From NCBI GenBank assembly GCA_963210315.1, contig OY723305.1, positions 1,116,001 through 1,180,000 on the forward strand: 64,000 nt of DNA, written 5' to 3'. Of this stretch, positions 50,328 through 58,928 are shown piece after piece. The first letter of the stretch is position 1. Each line of letters starts with the position of its first letter. Source of the stretch: Rhynchopus euleeides. Taxonomy: Eukaryota; Euglenozoa; Diplonemea; Diplonemida; Diplonemidae. Both the position numbers and the translations under genes were made by a program. The notes under the pieces were generated by a model. The model was not told the DNA's origin. It did not search any database and saw nothing but the letters and a program-made list of their open reading frames with translations.

Positions 50328-52055
50328 TCAAGACGTATGCCCTTCCAGATCGACAAACATCCCCGGCGGCTCCCCAGCCGACAGCGACCGCACCGCGGCC
50401 CACGGTATCAGAGAAGGCAGCTCCACAGCTCCCTCCTCACCTTCCTCCTCCTCTTCTTCCTCGTCATCATCTTCACCTCCCATGCAATCGTCTGCCTCCA
50501 ATCTCTCCTCAAGCCGAACCCCTTCGATAGTACACCACGCAGCTCGCCCGCTGCGGAAGGACGTGTTGCTCCCAGACACAAGCTCATAGGTGAACTGAAC
50601 CGGACCAGGCTGTGGCTGGGCGCCAGATCCTCTCACACCGCCAGGCTGTTGGGAACCCGCAGGGGGGCAGGGCTGATGGTGCGATGCTGCTTGCTGATTC
50701 CCCCCGGGACTCCCCGCACCACAGAGGGCTTGGTAAGCGAGGGACATCCGATGCTTCGTCGGGTGTATTGTGCTGAAGGAGGAGGGGGCAGCCCCATCGG
50801 GCATTACATCGATCAGCTCCGACAGCGCATTGTGTATAAAAGGCGCCTGCGGTGCGGGGGTGTGACCATCCTCGACACTCTGCGCCAGGGTCAGCGCCAC
50901 GGGCCGGATTGCCCCACCCCCCGCCACCCGGGTGGCGAACGCCATCACCTCCCGGATTGACGCCGCGATCTCTGCGGCACCCGCGATGTGGTGGGGCAGC
51001 TCCCGCAGGTCTGCGAAACGCAGCACCTCCTCTGGAGAGTAGACGAGAGACCCTTCCCCCATCTCGCACAGCTGGTTGGACAGTGCTGCCTCCTGCTCCT
51101 CCGCGTTCCCACCCGGGGCAGTAGAGAGAAGCTGCAGAAGGTTCCGGCAGGCCGGATGCCTCCCACGGCTCTGCGCACTGCGGAGGCGGTGAACCCCCTG
51201 TTCGACGTATCTCCGCAGCACGGAGAAAAACTCCGGGCTTGCCTCTGTGTCAATCCCACCAAACACACTGTCCAGACACCCCACCGCCCCTGCCCCGTGG
51301 AACGCCGCAAGGCACTCCCTGACAGGGTTCGCACAGCTGAAGTAGTCCTCGTCGATGTCGATAAACATCTGCAGCGGGGACACACCGCACCCTTCCACGG
51401 CACCCCCCACAGCACCCTCCAGACCCGCAAAGGGCACCACCGATAGGGCAAATCTGTGCCGAAAAACCCCTTCGGTGGGCACGCCATCGCTCCATACCCC
51501 GCTGGCTCGCCAATAGGGTCTGCACCCAGCATAGGTATTGGCGGCATCACCACCCTCAGATGGGTCTGGGGAGACGGTGAACTTCCGGCCTGATTCAGAG
51601 AGGCTGAGAGTCAGGTGGTAGGTTCCGTGGTCCATTTGGTGGGACCATGGTGGTTTGACCCAGATTATGTGGGAGATGCGTGCGGCAGCGGCGAGAGGGA
51701 GGATCCAGGTTGCCACGTCGACGTAGGCGGAGCAAGCCTGGAGGGCGGCGCGGAGGGGCTGCGCAGGGGGGGTGGTGGGTTGGACCCCCACGCCCTGGTT
51801 GCAGATGCTGCGCATCACACCGAGAGGAAGAACAGGGGAGTCGAGGTCGGGGTGGGAATCGAAGTGCACCATGGCGGAGGGCGCGGAGGGGTCGACCCCA
51901 TCGCACAGCGCACCCGCAAGCCCCGCGATGCAGTCGCCGTGCTCATCGACAGACACGAGGGGGTACCCTCCTCCTCCACGGAGGCTGCTTTGCGCGCACC
52001 CCCCCACAGGAGCCACGACACGCCCGCACCCCCCCGCTACCGAAGAGGCATGCAT
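50328..52055 (-). CDS. UPF0489 family protein (C5orf22-like)
   Basis: 575 residues. Matches the conserved UPF0489 family: VDEHGDC near the N terminus, HFDSHPDLDSP, SAYVDVATWILPL with HIIWVKPPW, and IDIDEDYFSC. The Asp/His-rich motifs resemble metal sites of arginase-like folds, so a metal-dependent hydrolase is possible, but no activity is known for the family. The human relative is about 440 residues; this one has a longer C-terminal tail with a Gln/His/Pro stretch and an acidic EEDDDEEEEEEEGEEGA-like tract. Start: ATG at 52055 follows an acceptor-like CCCACCTTCAG; the in-frame ATG at 52331 would add 92 low-complexity residues. It lies 206 bp downstream of the PPR gene on the same strand, the closest gene pair in the window. 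Confidence 0.9.
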   Translation of the reverse strand: MHASSVAGGCGRVVAPVGGCAQSSLRGGGGYPLVSVDEHGDCIAGLAGALCDGVDPSAPSAMVHFDSHPDLDSPVLPLGVMRSICNQGVGVQPTTPPAQPLRAALQACSAYVDVATWILPLAAAARISHIIWVKPPWSHQMDHGTYHLTLSLSESGRKFTVSPDPSEGGDAANTYAGCRPYWRASGVWSDGVPTEGVFRHRFALSVVPFAGLEGAVGGAVEGCGVSPLQMFIDIDEDYFSCANPVRECLAAFHGAGAVGCLDSVFGGIDTEASPEFFSVLRRYVEQGVHRLRSAQSRGRHPACRNLLQLLSTAPGGNAEEQEAALSNQLCEMGEGSLVYSPEEVLRFADLRELPHHIAGAAEIAASIREVMAFATRVAGGGAIRPVALTLAQSVEDGHTPAPQAPFIHNALSELIDVMPDGAAPSSFSTIHPTKHRMSLAYQALCGAGSPGGNQQAASHHQPCPPAGSQQPGGVRGSGAQPQPGPVQFTYELVSGSNTSFRSGRAAWCTIEGVRLEERLEADDCMGGEDDDEEEEEEEGEEGAVELPSLIPWAAVRSLSAGEPPGMFVDLEGHTS

Positions 52056-52261
52056 CTCTGAAGGTGGGCGGGGTGGGGAAACGTATGGGAGGTGAGGAGT
52101 CGGGGGGGAGTGAGTGAGGGAGTGGGAGAGTGGGGGGGGGGGGGGGGGTGGGTGTGGGTGTGGGTATATGTTATCACCCCCTCCCCCCTCCCCCCCCCCC
52201 CCCCCCCCCGTCCCCCTCTGCTGTCCCACCGGCCCCGTATTTTTTTTTACCCCCGCTCTGT

Positions 52262-53506
52262 TCAGTGAGATGTGAATGCCGGAGTTCTGCCCAAGTACGA
52301 TGACCCGCTCCTCAGAGGGAAGTCGTGCCACTCCTTCAGACGCCCCCGCCTGGGCACCGCACCCTTGGGGGGCCCGATCCCAAGGCGCTGCAGCGCGTTG
52401 CGGACAGAGAAATGACCCTTCACTGTCTGGGGCTGGGCCTCGAGGCGGTGGGACAGGGCAACCGCTTTGTCTTGCAGCCCCAATGCGGCGTAGACGTTGA
52501 AGAGGACAGACCAGGGGCGATATGTCACCTTTTTGAGGGCCTGGCTTGCTTCGAAGAGAGCCTCGGCTTCAGCCTCTAAGGCGGCATCCCCGACCGCAGC
52601 GTGGTTGAGAATCGCGTTGAGGTGCACGACATAGGGAAACTCCGATACGATCCTCACGTTGGGCGCAGCGCAGAGCGAGGCGTACGCCTCCCGCACCCCA
52701 TCCAGATCCTTTGCATCCTTCATCACGCACATCAGCTCTGTGTACTCCCTCTCGCCCAGCGGGACACCTGAGGTGCTGCAGAGTCGCATCACCTCCATGG
52801 CACCTTCCTTATCTGAAGACTTCCTTGCCAGCACCAGCAGCGTCTTGGCTATCTCGGAGGTGAGTGGTGCTCCGTTAGCACGCATCAGAGGTAGGACCTC
52901 CCGAAGCGCTTCGGAGACAGTTACACAAAGGCCGATGCGCATGGCATAGTGCCCGGGAATGGGGGGCTCCCCTGAGTCGAGGAGGCCACGGAAGACGATG
53001 TCAAACTCTGCTGTCATGCCGCGCTGGGCGAGAGAAGCGAGGTACGCCCCATAGAGGTGGGAGGTAAAGGCAATCCCTGAGACGTTTGCCTCGCACCAGA
53101 TCCGGTCTGACTGTGGGAAATCCCCGGCGAAGACGGAGGCGCGGATGAGAGCTGCGTAGGTCGATGCGTCGAGGCCAGTCGAGGGGGCGCGCTCCTCGCA
53201 GAGTATCCACACGTCGTGGGGCAGCCCGCAATCCGCCAGACACTCCGCCATGGCGTTGAGGGTGAGGGCGCCGGTGTCATACCCCTGCGCCTGCAGGCGG
53301 GACTCCTCGGCACGTAGCTTGTCCAGCAGCCCGCCCCCTCTCGCGACCTCCAACACCGTGTCCATGCGGCGGAGGTCGTCCTGGGGTGTCTGGGGTTTCT
53401 GAAGGACCCGCCTCGGGACGCCGAAGCGCTGTTTGATGTGCTTCGCGGCGACCCCGTCCGACAGCAGGGCGGGTGATTCCCATACGGCAAGCCTTGCTTT
53501 GGGCAT
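52262..53506 (-). CDS. Pentatricopeptide-repeat-like protein
   Basis: 414 residues, mostly paired helices in ~35-residue units, such as ALTLNAMAECLADCGLPHDV, STYAALIRASVFAGDFPQSD and SHLYGAYLASLAQRGMTAEF, typical of PPR proteins, which bind organellar RNA and act in its processing, editing or translation. Units are degenerate, so the RNA target cannot be read. The N terminus (MPKARLAVWESPALL) is weakly presequence-like; mitochondrial targeting is likely but not proven. Start: ATG at 53506 follows a long pyrimidine tract; an upstream in-frame ATG-like extension to 53749 is low complexity. Encoded directly upstream of the UPF0489 gene. Confidence 0.85.
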   Translation of the reverse strand: MPKARLAVWESPALLSDGVAAKHIKQRFGVPRRVLQKPQTPQDDLRRMDTVLEVARGGGLLDKLRAEESRLQAQGYDTGALTLNAMAECLADCGLPHDVWILCEERAPSTGLDASTYAALIRASVFAGDFPQSDRIWCEANVSGIAFTSHLYGAYLASLAQRGMTAEFDIVFRGLLDSGEPPIPGHYAMRIGLCVTVSEALREVLPLMRANGAPLTSEIAKTLLVLARKSSDKEGAMEVMRLCSTSGVPLGEREYTELMCVMKDAKDLDGVREAYASLCAAPNVRIVSEFPYVVHLNAILNHAAVGDAALEAEAEALFEASQALKKVTYRPWSVLFNVYAALGLQDKAVALSHRLEAQPQTVKGHFSVRNALQRLGIGPPKGAVPRRGRLKEWHDFPLRSGSSYLGRTPAFTSH

Positions 53507-55520
53507 CCGGCGTTGGGGTGAGGATGGGAGAAGCGAGGGGGGGGGGGGGTGGAGGGAGGGAGTGGGTGGTGGGAAAACAACGAGTCCTACATGAAAGGAA
53601 GAATTTATTGAAGATGTTACGCCAGTCGTGGGGGGTGTGGCACACACAGTTCTGCCAATAATAATCGAGGCTGCTATGATATGCCAACAATCCAGGTGGG
53701 ATTGGGTGGGGTGGGGTGGGGGGGAGACGGGCGAGCGCTGCCTCCTCAAAGCGGAACCTTTCCTTCCGCACTGCTGTCATAACTAGCGGGTGATTTGGCT
53801 GGGGCCTCTGTGAGGAGTCCGGGATCCTTTGTCCGTTCATCACAGGGGACACGTGGAACATCGTGCCGCAGTGCGGAACACACGCCCGAGCCCTTGATGC
53901 TCTCCCCGCTGCAGCACATACACACACACACACACACACCGGTGGGCTGTGATCCGGGCAGGACCTCCCCACACAAAACGTGTCACGTCACCACACACAC
54001 ACCCCCAGGGGAGCTTGGAGGGAGGTGTCGTCTATGAGCCGCAAATAATTGAATAACTGAATATGAAGAGAGGGGTTTGTTGCGCGCCCCTTCCTTGAGT
54101 GTCCACACATGCGCTGGCAACAGTCTTATTCTACCTTGACCTGAGACGACGCTGCGCAGTGTATCCGCGAGAGCTGGCTCCAGGCTTACTCTTATCACAC
54201 AAGCGAGGGGAAGCCGTGTGCCGTCTGGAGAAGCCAAAACCAACACTGGCTCCGTCACCGCCCCATGCCCTCCCTGACACTGCACAGAAACGGCAAAGAA
54301 AGATGAAGGAAAGGGGCGCTGCGTTGCCGGCTTGACGAGGCACCCAAGCCACGTGTTCCTGCAGCAGATCAGAAGAGAGAAGGGCAGGGGCAGGGAGCGG
54401 GGGATGGGTCTCTTGCCGCCCAAGAAATAAATCGCCGACCCATCCCCCACACACCACCCCACACACCGCTGTATGTTTTTTTTTGACACTGATGGCAGGA
54501 GGTCCCGGGCCAGGTTTGTTGTTGGTATACATAAAGGGAAATGGGGATTCCTGCATAACACCCAGCCCTGTGTAACAGGACGGTTGCCACTGACCCCCCC
54601 CTCCCCCCACTCCCCAACCCACGGAGGCAAGGTTACGGGTAGACCCGCGAATTATTCCGTGGGGGTGTGGCAGTGAGGCAGGGAGCGCTGCCTTCTTCAT
54701 TTTTTTTGAACGGTTTGAACAAATTTTGGCCCGTGGCTCGCGGCGTCCCCTTTCCTCGGCAGGGAGGAACTTACCGTGGGTGGGTAGCTGTTCCAATTGT
54801 TCTGCCGTGTTGCTTTCTTTTGGGCATAAAAAAGAACTAATTCAAAGCACCCCCACCCCTCCCCTCCCACCCAACCCCCATTCCATATTCGTTGTGTGTT
54901 TGAACTCTTGCTGGTTGGTGTAGTGCCACTCCAACCCAACAGATCCAGTGCCGTGCCAGCTGCGCTGTGTTTTGTTTTTCCTAACGGCAGGGGAGCATGG
55001 CGCAATGACTCGCCACAAGAGGCATGCAGATCTAAGGATTCCCCCCCCCCCCCCACGACAGGCAACTGTTTGGCTGGGGGTGCTGGCCTGTACTTTGCCT
55101 GACAAGGGGGGTGGGGGAGTGGGGAAGGGGAACAGAAACAGAAACAGAAAGAGCCAGCGTGGCAAGGCATACGAACTCATGTCCCAAACCCACAGGGGCC
55201 TTCCCGATACGGGCCGGTAGTTTCCGGCAATATCTTCGTCATTTTCCACCCTGCCTCGCTGGAAAAATGCTCAAAAAAAAGCATGCCGTCTTCGGCACAC
55301 CCTTGCAGCAAAAAAAAACCCCCGATTGGAGGGATTCGTTTTGATGGGCTGTGTTTGTGTTCTGCTATGGAGGCAGTCCCAATATTGGGAGAGGCGGTGT
55401 GGGGGGGGGGGGGTGAAGACAGGAGAGAGAGGCAGCGAGATAATGATGGTTTGCTGTTCGAAACAGGGGGTAGGGTGGTGTGGAGAGGAGAGGAGGGGTG
55501 TGGGGTGGGGGGGGGGGGGG
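53507..55520. other. 2 kb intergenic with a possible terminal exon
   Basis: GC-rich, with CA tracts near 53920. One stretch (54300-53983, minus) looks coding and is listed separately. Another minus stretch near 55240-55160 (MTKILPETTGPYREGPCGF or the overlapping frame) might be an upstream exon, with a GTATCG donor; the link is not established. Confidence 0.35.
53983..54300 (-). CDS. Possible last exon of an unrecognised gene
   Basis: A long pyrimidine tract (CTTTCTTTGCCGTTTCTGTG then CAG) ends just upstream, and the frame that follows reads AVTEPVLVLASPDGTRLPLA and LADTLRSVVSGQGRIRLLPA before a stop at 53983. Composition is protein-like, but no start codon or partner exon is fixed. A GTAGAATAAG donor inside it means the exon may be shorter. 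Confidence 0.3.
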   Translation of the reverse strand, partial: FFAVSVQCQGGHGAVTEPVLVLASPDGTRLPLACVIRVSLEPALADTLRSVVSGQGRIRLLPAHVWTLKEGARNKPLSSYSVIQLFAAHRRHLPPSSPGGVCVVT

Positions 55521-55522
55521 TA

Positions 55523-57043
55523 GGGGTGGTCTAAAGCTGTTTAAAAACGTATTTTTGAGGTACCCCCAGAACACCCCAAAAGTGCATAAAAACCCCACAA
55601 ACCGACCCAAAACCCTCCGGAAACGTGTTTTTGGGGTGTTTCGCATGTGTTGGGCTTGATTTTTTGGCACTATACCGAAAGGTGAAAAGGTGGCCACCTT
55701 CGCGTACCTGGGCCTGGCCACCTTTGGGGCCTTGAACACACACAGATGCCGTGCACAACGCCGGATGGGCAGGTGGTCCAGCAGGAAGTACAGTTCTTCG
55801 TGGTGCTTTTTCTGGGGCTGAAGACGGTCATTTGCAAGGTGGGAGGCAGTTGCCTGCTCCAAAATCGCTCGCAGTACAGCGGCTGCATCCCAACCCCCAG
55901 AAGGGCGTTTCTGCTGGCCCTGGGCAAGGCCGTGCCTGGTCTATCAGGGAGCGGCAGGTGGTGGACAGCGCAGGTTTGTCTGGTGTCTGAATTGTGAGCA
56001 CAGGCGGTATCCTCACCGTGCCAGATGGAGGAAAAAGGGCTTGCCTCGGCAAGCATTACAACTGTTGTCCACGAATCTTCAGCAATTACTGCAGTACACC
56101 AAGCTGGCCTGTCTGTAGCAATAGATGTGCTCCACAGAAGTAGAAGCACACGACAGAAGCTGCTGCTTCAATACTCGGTGAGGAGATACTGATGCAATTG
56201 CATCACTGCACAAGGCCCTATCACCCGCCACAGTGTCCACCACTTTCACCGGTATCTAAGTACAAGCTAAGCTCTGTGCGCAGTCTCGGGGGGTCCTCAG
56301 CCCGGGTGCGAAGGTCAGGTGAGGCACAAGTCAGGCAAGTATGCCTGGATTCTGCAGTCAGTGTCGAACGTACGAGGAATGGCTAGATGATTTCCTAGCT
56401 GTTGAAGACGGAGACTTGCACCGCCCCGAGAGCACAGCCCTCGATGTGCTGCTCGACCCCAGAAGTACACCGCGTGCCGCTCCCGTCTGCTATTCTTTCT
56501 TTTCAGCAGCAATGCAGCACATGAAACGTGGTCACCATATTAAACCTGCGCATGGCAGGGCAGTGTCTCACCGGATCATCGGGAGGGGTGTACAACGACC
56601 TGCAGCGCTGGCTCAAGTCGGTGAGAAACTTCTGTGCACCTCCTTCCCTGTATACCACCAAATGGCACGGCACCACTGGGGCCACGAAACCACCCACCAT
56701 TTGGCGCCAATCATGAGGGGCTGCTCAAACAGGAGCTTCCTGAGTGCCTCGGGTCAGCCATTATGTGTCCCCGTACCCTCCTGGTGCTCAGAAGTCGTGT
56801 TTCAGTGATGTTTCCGTGCCCAGGGGATAATGTGTCTCTCTCCTGGCCACCCCCAGGTACGGGAAGGTGGCCACCCCAAAAATATGGTCAGAAAAGCCCT
56901 CCAAACACCTCCAAACACCCCTACACACCATTTTTTTGGGGTTCCGGACCGGTTCTGGGTGGGTTTCATGGTTTTTGGGGGCCTCTGGGGTGTTGTGCAA
57001 AAAAATGCAAAATTTACGCTTTTTTGGGGCTTTAGACCACCCC
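55523..57043. mobile_element. Element M: TA-flanked TIR element
   Basis: 1521 bp. Ends GGGGTGGTCTAAAGC and complement, TA at 55521-55522 and 57044-57045, inside runs of G. Arms are roughly 230 bp and imperfect; both include CAGGTACG-type and GGCCACC blocks. Interior plus-strand stretches look coding-like (ITTVVHESSAITAVHQAGLS near 56060). Confidence 0.88.
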
Positions 57044-57092
57044 TAGGGGGGGGGGGGGGGGTGGGGCCGTCGAGAAGTGAAAGTGAGACACA

Positions 57093-57295
57093 ACTATCTG
57101 TGCCCCCTGCTGGATCGTAAAGTGGCAGTAAAATGAGGCAACAAACTACTGCCGAAAGTTGTTTTGTTGGAACGCAGACCCACTCTTTGTGTACACCCCC
57201 AGTCCGATGAAGTGGTGTGAGTGGGGGGGGGTCGCAAGACCCCCAGCTAAAAGGCACATAAAGTTTCCCCAGTTGGCGACGCCGAACTAACAAAA
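57093..57295 (+). repeat. R200, copy e
   Basis: From ACTATCTGTGCCCCCTGCTG to GACGCCGAACTAACAAAAA, just right of element M. Confidence 0.78.
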
Positions 57296-57506
57296 AGAGC
57301 ACCAGAACCACGGCAATGCGGTGCCAAATAAATCAGCGAGCCACAGCCAACCACCGCACTATACTCGATCTCACCACATAACCCACACGAGATAGGCGTG
57401 AACTAGCTTGTGGGGGTGGGTCACTCCCGCCCAACACGACGAGGTGGGTCGCAGGTGGGAGAGTGTGACTGGGGGAAATCGGCTGACTTTGTTGAACAAC
57501 AGATGT

Positions 57507-58928
57507 CTATTTCATCGGGGGCTCACCCACGGGCCCCGCTGCAACAGCGCCGTAATCGCCCTTCGACATGGCGCACTGGTAGTCCAACTCGTGCTCCACC
57601 TGTGAGGTGATGCATCCCATGAGCGAGCGGAACGTGATATCAGCAACGCAACGCACGCACTGCGCAGCATCGGCAAGTTCGTTGATGAAAATCGCGAGAA
57701 TAGAGCAGATGCACGCCAGCATCTGCATGAAGTTGCTGAACCGCACAAACCTGTGGTGTGTTTGTGTGTAGGGGTGCCCGCAGCCACGGAGGAGTCCTCG
57801 CGTTGGATCCTGTGAGCTTTCCCCCCCTGCGCATGGTTGGCGCTTCGCCCGGTGGGGGGCAAGCCCCCCCACCGGGCGAAGCGACACCACCCCACCCCAC
57901 CCTACCTACAGCATGCGCAACACAACACGAACACACACAGGGATCTTACGCACACACAAACACATCGCTTCCCGCCGAACATGCGCCCGATCGTGCCCTC
58001 CGCAGCTTCCGTCCCGGCCTCCACGAGCAGACCCTGGGCGGTGCTGGGTTTCCAGCACCGGCCAACTGGGACACTCCCGCCACCTGCGCGTGTGGCTTGC
58101 TCGGCTGGCACTGCATCTGCCAGTTCCGGGGCGGAGGCGGGGGTGATGCCCGCGTGTCGGCGAGCCACATGTACGTGGCTGTCCACGAGAGGCAGTACGC
58201 CATCGTGGCGTACCAGGATGAGGTCCTCAACGAGCGCCGAGAAAGACTGCCCTCTCGCCGAGGTGCGGCTGACGGTGATCGGGGGTGTCCTTGAGTGGCT
58301 CACACAGGAGCAGCCAGCTGGCGATGTGGGCCGGGGACAACTGTAAGCCGCAGTTGGACCAGGTGCGGGGGGACGCGGGGCGCAACGCCCCTCACCTGCG
58401 GTCCCTGGTGACGTCGCGGCAGCGAAGGAGCTGAACCGCCGCCCTGCGGAAAAAAACCCACACTGCGAGGGCTGGGGCACCGCCAGCCCCCCCCTACCCC
58501 CCCCCCCCCCCGCAAACTCCGTAATAAAAAGCGACCCCATCATACTTGTTGTAGCACGGATCGTTCTCCAGCTGCCACTCCGTCATGACAAACCCGTATG
58601 TGGCACTCGCAGCGCAACCCGTGCAGAACCAGGCCTCCAGGCAGAGGCAGATGAACGCGTTGTCCTCCTCGCCCATCTCGCCCGGCTTGAAGCAGAGGCA
58701 GGAGGGGACCGTGCCCTGGCAGCAGCTGTACCCCTCGGGCCACTTCCCCGCGGTGTCGAGGGCGCGGTGGCGCATCTTCATCGCAGCACAGCAGGGGCAG
58801 AAAAACCCGAAGCAGCACATCAGCGGCTCCTTCATCGGCGCCTTCTGCATCGGCACCTGGAACTGGTTCGGGCGGCGAGGCTCCCCATCAAGGGGATCGC
58901 CCGAGAAGGGGATCAGGCAGCAGGCCAT
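57507..58928 (-). CDS. AMA1-like cysteine-rich membrane protein, two exons
   Basis: Exon 1 (58928-58546) and exon 2 (57750-57507) join to a 208-residue protein. Exon 1 is Cys-rich: CCFGFFCPCCAAMKMRHRAL, then LCLEAWFCTGCAASATYGFV and DPCYN. Exon 2 continues FVRFSNFMQMLACICSILAI and ends with CVRCVADITFRSLMGCITSQ plus a Gly/Ala tail. Order and spacing match small conserved proteins annotated as AMA1 in trypanosomatids and as hypothetical proteins in plants, and distantly PLAC8. Two hydrophobic Cys-rich segments suggest membrane association; function is unknown. The junction AACAA|GTATGA ... CACCACAG|G is a canonical GT-AG intron of phase 2; each exon alone lacks half the family. Start: ATG at 58928 (MACCLIPFSGDP); an upstream 14-residue extension looks non-coding. 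Confidence 0.85.
57751..58545 (-). other. 795-nt GT-AG intron of the AMA1-like gene
   Basis: Begins GTATGATGGG and ends AACACACCACAG. The frame continues across it with the family's expected sequence. Near its 3' end it holds a 19-bp hairpin (57841-57883) and a poly-C/G run near its 5' end. Confidence 0.85.
57841..57883. repeat. Intronic inverted repeat (19-bp stem)
   Basis: CGCTTCGCCCGGTGGGGGG pairs with its complement across a 4-5-nt loop, about 90 nt from the intron 3' end. Could be a tiny foldback insertion or a structure that brings intron parts together. Confidence 0.8.
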
